Below, piece by piece: positions 4,788-6,739 of a stretch of 6,739 nt of DNA. A model generated the notes under the pieces. It saw nothing but the letters and a program-made list of their open reading frames with translations. It made no database searches and had not been told where the DNA came from. This DNA comes from Planctomycetaceae bacterium. Lineage in GTDB: Bacteria > Planctomycetota > Planctomycetia > Pirellulales > Thermoguttaceae. The first letter of the stretch is position 1. The number at the start of each line of letters is the position of its first letter. The stretch is taken from contig JAITQJ010000083.1 of assembly GCA_031288955.1 (NCBI GenBank), positions 1 through 6,739 on the forward strand, read 5' to 3'. Made by a program: the position numbers and the translations under genes.

Positions 4788-6077
4788 ATGAAAAACGTCA
4801 TTGCTTTAATTCTCGGCGGCGGACGAGGTACCCGGCTTTATCCGCTGACGAAGTTTCGGGCGAAACCGGCAGTTCCTATCGGCGGGCAATACCGTCTTAT
4901 CGATATTCCCCTGTCCAACTGTATCAACAGCGGCATTGACCAGATTTACGTTTTGACGCAGTTCAATTCGGCAAGTCTGCATAACCATCTGCACTCGTTT
5001 CATTTCGATAATCTGCACGGCGGGTTTGCGGAAATCCTCGCCGCCCAGCAAACCTCCGATAACATTGATTGGTATCAGGGAACTGCCGATGCGGTTCGGC
5101 AAAACTTCACGTATATTCAGCAGCGGCACATCGAATACGTGCTGATACTGTCCGGCGACCAACTTTACCGGATGAATTTCCAAAAGATGCTCGCAACGCA
5201 TCTGAAAGCAAACGCCGATGTTTCGATTTCGGCACTGCCGGTCAACAAGGAACAGGCAGCGGGACTCGGCATTATGCGGCTCGACGATAACGGACGGGTT
5301 ATCGGATTCCTCGAAAAGCCGAAAACCGACGATGAATTTGAACACGTCCGCGCTGTCCCCGCCTGGATTGACTCGCTCGGTGTCCGCTCGGAAGGACGGG
5401 AATATCTTGCCAGTATGGGAATCTATCTGTTCAATAAACAGGTGCTGCTTGATGTTCTCGAAAAGACGGATTACAAGGATTTCGGAAAAGAAGTGTTTCC
5501 GGCAACGATACGCAGTCAGCGGGTGCAGGTGCATCTTTTCGACGGTTATTGGGAAGACATTGGAACGATTAAGGCGTTCTTTGATGCAAATCTGGCGATG
5601 ACACAGCCGAATCCGCCGTTTTCGCTTTTTCACCCCGACTGGACGACGTTCACGGAACAACGGCTGCTTCCGCCGACGCGGCTGAACGGAGCGGTGATAA
5701 CGCAATCGTTGATTGCCGACGGCTGCCTTATCAACGACGGTGCCGTTATCGAGAATAGTATTATCGGTTTGCGCTGTCAAATCGGCAAGGGCGTAAAAAT
5801 CCGTAATTCGATAATTATGGGGGCGGACTATTACGAAACGGAGGAAGAAAAAGAGGAGCAACTGCGGCACGGGGTACCGCCGATTGGAATCGGCGACGCT
5901 TCGGTCATTGAACACGCTATCATTGACAAAGACTGTCATATTGGTAAACGTGTTGAAATTATCAACCGCCAAGGAGTGATGGACAACGAGGAAAAGCCGT
6001 ACGGAATGATTCACGACGGTATCATTTGTATCCAGAAAAAGGTTGTTATTCCCGACGGCTGGAAACTGTCAAATTGA
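4788..6077 (+). CDS. glgC: glucose-1-phosphate adenylyltransferase (ADP-glucose pyrophosphorylase)
   Basis: GlgC makes ADP-glucose and pyrophosphate from ATP and glucose-1-phosphate, the committed step of bacterial glycogen synthesis, in the cytoplasm. The 429-residue product has the usual length. The nucleotide-binding loop is GGGRGTRLYPLTKFRAKPAV (10-29). Next come SGDQLYRM with the metal-binding Asp (122-129), FLEKP with the glucose-1-phosphate lysine (174-178) and WEDIGT (255-260). A left-handed beta-helix with hexapeptide repeats occupies about 300-425, the tetramerisation and allosteric domain. The sequence looks closest to planctomycete and cyanobacterial forms. The frame is open 57 codons further upstream, but MKNVIALILGGG is the standard N-terminus, so ATG 4788 was chosen. 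No Shine-Dalgarno sequence is present. kdsD follows after 56 bp on the same strand and may be co-transcribed. Confidence 0.95.
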   Translation: MKNVIALILGGGRGTRLYPLTKFRAKPAVPIGGQYRLIDIPLSNCINSGIDQIYVLTQFNSASLHNHLHSFHFDNLHGGFAEILAAQQTSDNIDWYQGTADAVRQNFTYIQQRHIEYVLILSGDQLYRMNFQKMLATHLKANADVSISALPVNKEQAAGLGIMRLDDNGRVIGFLEKPKTDDEFEHVRAVPAWIDSLGVRSEGREYLASMGIYLFNKQVLLDVLEKTDYKDFGKEVFPATIRSQRVQVHLFDGYWEDIGTIKAFFDANLAMTQPNPPFSLFHPDWTTFTEQRLLPPTRLNGAVITQSLIADGCLINDGAVIENSIIGLRCQIGKGVKIRNSIIMGADYYETEEEKEEQLRHGVPPIGIGDASVIEHAIIDKDCHIGKRVEIINRQGVMDNEEKPYGMIHDGIICIQKKVVIPDGWKLSN

Positions 6078-6087
6078 TATTGCATTA

Positions 6088-6129
6088 TTTGGGCGGAATG
6101 TTTATGCTCCGTTGAGACATTTCCCCAAA
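6088..6129 (+). other. imperfect stem-loop between glgC and kdsD
   Basis: TTTGGGCGGAATGT (6088-6101) can pair with ACATTTCCCCAAA (6117-6129) across a 15-nt loop. The outer TTTGG/CCAAA and inner ATGT/ACAT pairs are perfect, with one bulge or mismatch in the middle. It fills the gap between the genes and ends 4 bp before the kdsD start. With no U-tract it is not a standard terminator. It could be a processing site or a leader structure limiting kdsD translation. Confidence 0.35.
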
Positions 6130-6133
6130 CATT

Positions 6134-6739
6134 ATGCCGGACGTACTATCTCTCGGTAAAAAGATTTTGCGGCAGGAAGCCGATGCTATTTTGCGTCTTG
6201 CCGACAACCTTGACGGACGCTTTTTGCAAGCCGTGTATCATATTCTCTGCTGCAAAGGAATAACCGCCGTTTGCGGTATCGGAAAAGCCGGTCTCGTCGG
6301 ACAAAAGGTTTCCGCAACACTGTCTTCGACCGGTTCACCGTCGTTTTTTTTGCATCCTGCCGAAGCCGTTCACGGCGACTTGGGACAAATCCAGCGCGGC
6401 GGCATCGTTATTATCTTTTCGCAAAGCGGCGAAACAGAAGAGATAACCCGGATACTGCCGGCACTCCGTTCGTTCCGCATCACGATTATTGCTATAACTG
6501 CTTCAGAACACAGCACACTCGGACGCAGCGCGGAAATCGTCTTGCCGCTGGGACAACTGACCGAAGCCGACCCGCTCGGCTTGGCACCGAGTACCAGCAC
6601 GGCAGCGATGCTTGCTGTCGGCGATGCGCTGGCATTAAGCGTTGCACAACGCCGCCGCTTTCAGGCAGAAGACTTTGCAAAGTTTCATCCCGGCGGGGCA
6701 TTAGGACGCAAGTTGAGTTTAGTCGATGAACATTTGCGT
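6134..6739 (+). CDS. kdsD: arabinose-5-phosphate isomerase KdsD/KpsF (3' end beyond window)
   Basis: This enzyme converts ribulose-5-phosphate to arabinose-5-phosphate, the first step towards Kdo for lipopolysaccharide (or capsule, in KpsF paralogues). The first 202 codons are present. They cover the whole SIS domain: GIGKAGLVGQK (48-58), STGSPSFFLHPAEAVHGDLG (65-84), SQSGETEEI (96-104), EADPLGLAPSTST (144-156) and FHPGGALGRKL (184-194). Using a constant offset of 8 from E. coli KdsD, the residues reported as functionally important correspond to Lys51, His80, Glu103, Glu144 and His185, all present. One change is GKAG where E. coli has GKSG (Ala52). The usual C-terminal pair of CBS domains, about 120 residues, would lie past the window edge. 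ATG 6134 gives the normal family N-terminus, without a Shine-Dalgarno sequence. The gene follows glgC by 56 bp on the same strand. Confidence 0.93.
   Translation, partial: MPDVLSLGKKILRQEADAILRLADNLDGRFLQAVYHILCCKGITAVCGIGKAGLVGQKVSATLSSTGSPSFFLHPAEAVHGDLGQIQRGGIVIIFSQSGETEEITRILPALRSFRITIIAITASEHSTLGRSAEIVLPLGQLTEADPLGLAPSTSTAAMLAVGDALALSVAQRRRFQAEDFAKFHPGGALGRKLSLVDEHLR

Noticed and set aside
4806..6014. 402-codon open frame on the minus strand, antisense to glgC
   Set aside because: It lies wholly inside glgC, its translation shows no recognisable domain, and its length follows from codon bias on the opposite strand.
6271..6729. 152-codon plus-strand frame rich in Arg
   Set aside because: It is an off-frame shadow of kdsD, whose frame is continuous from 6134 to the window end and matches the whole SIS domain.

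Overview
The window looks like ordinary chromosome from a Gram-negative bacterium, most likely a member of the Planctomycetes or a close relative. This rests on three things: a secreted seven-bladed WD40 protein beside an S41 tail-specific protease, a GlgC resembling the planctomycete/cyanobacterial type, and a Kdo-pathway isomerase that implies an LPS-type outer membrane. Start codons almost all lack a clear Shine-Dalgarno sequence, which also fits that group. No database search was possible, so the assignment is an inference.

Left part, minus strand (1-1515): an operon reading leftwards. A promoter-like pair (1487-1515) is followed by a HEPN gene (1023-1439), an overlapping MNT nucleotidyltransferase gene (710-1030), and tsaB (37-696), which is needed for the universal tRNA modification t6A37. 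A further gene may begin at position 33. HEPN and MNT form a two-gene toxin-antitoxin-type module of the HI0074/HI0073 kind. The module is bracketed by a perfect 20-bp direct repeat (682-701 and 1444-1463). One copy is the real start of tsaB (codons 1-5). The other lies just upstream of the HEPN start and leaves a nine-codon remnant of the tsaB start that overlaps the HEPN start codon. The simplest reading is that the module was inserted at the 5' end of tsaB, took over its leader, and left a rebuilt tsaB start behind it. This is the most interesting signal in the window.

Middle (1516-4466): a regulatory stretch precedes a secreted WD40 beta-propeller gene (1711-2682, plus). This gene converges on a secreted PDZ/S41 C-terminal processing protease (2685-4466, minus). 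The two stop codons are 2 bp apart, and a perfect 13-bp inverted repeat with a 7-nt loop covers both gene ends. It is probably a shared bidirectional terminator built into the coding sequence.

Right part (4467-6739): a 321-bp divergent intergenic region carries G-tracts, phased T-tracts and promoter-like boxes. It is followed by glgC (4788-6077, ADP-glucose synthesis for glycogen). A 56-bp gap with a potential stem-loop leads to kdsD/kpsF (6134 to the window end, truncated), an arabinose-5-phosphate isomerase for Kdo synthesis.
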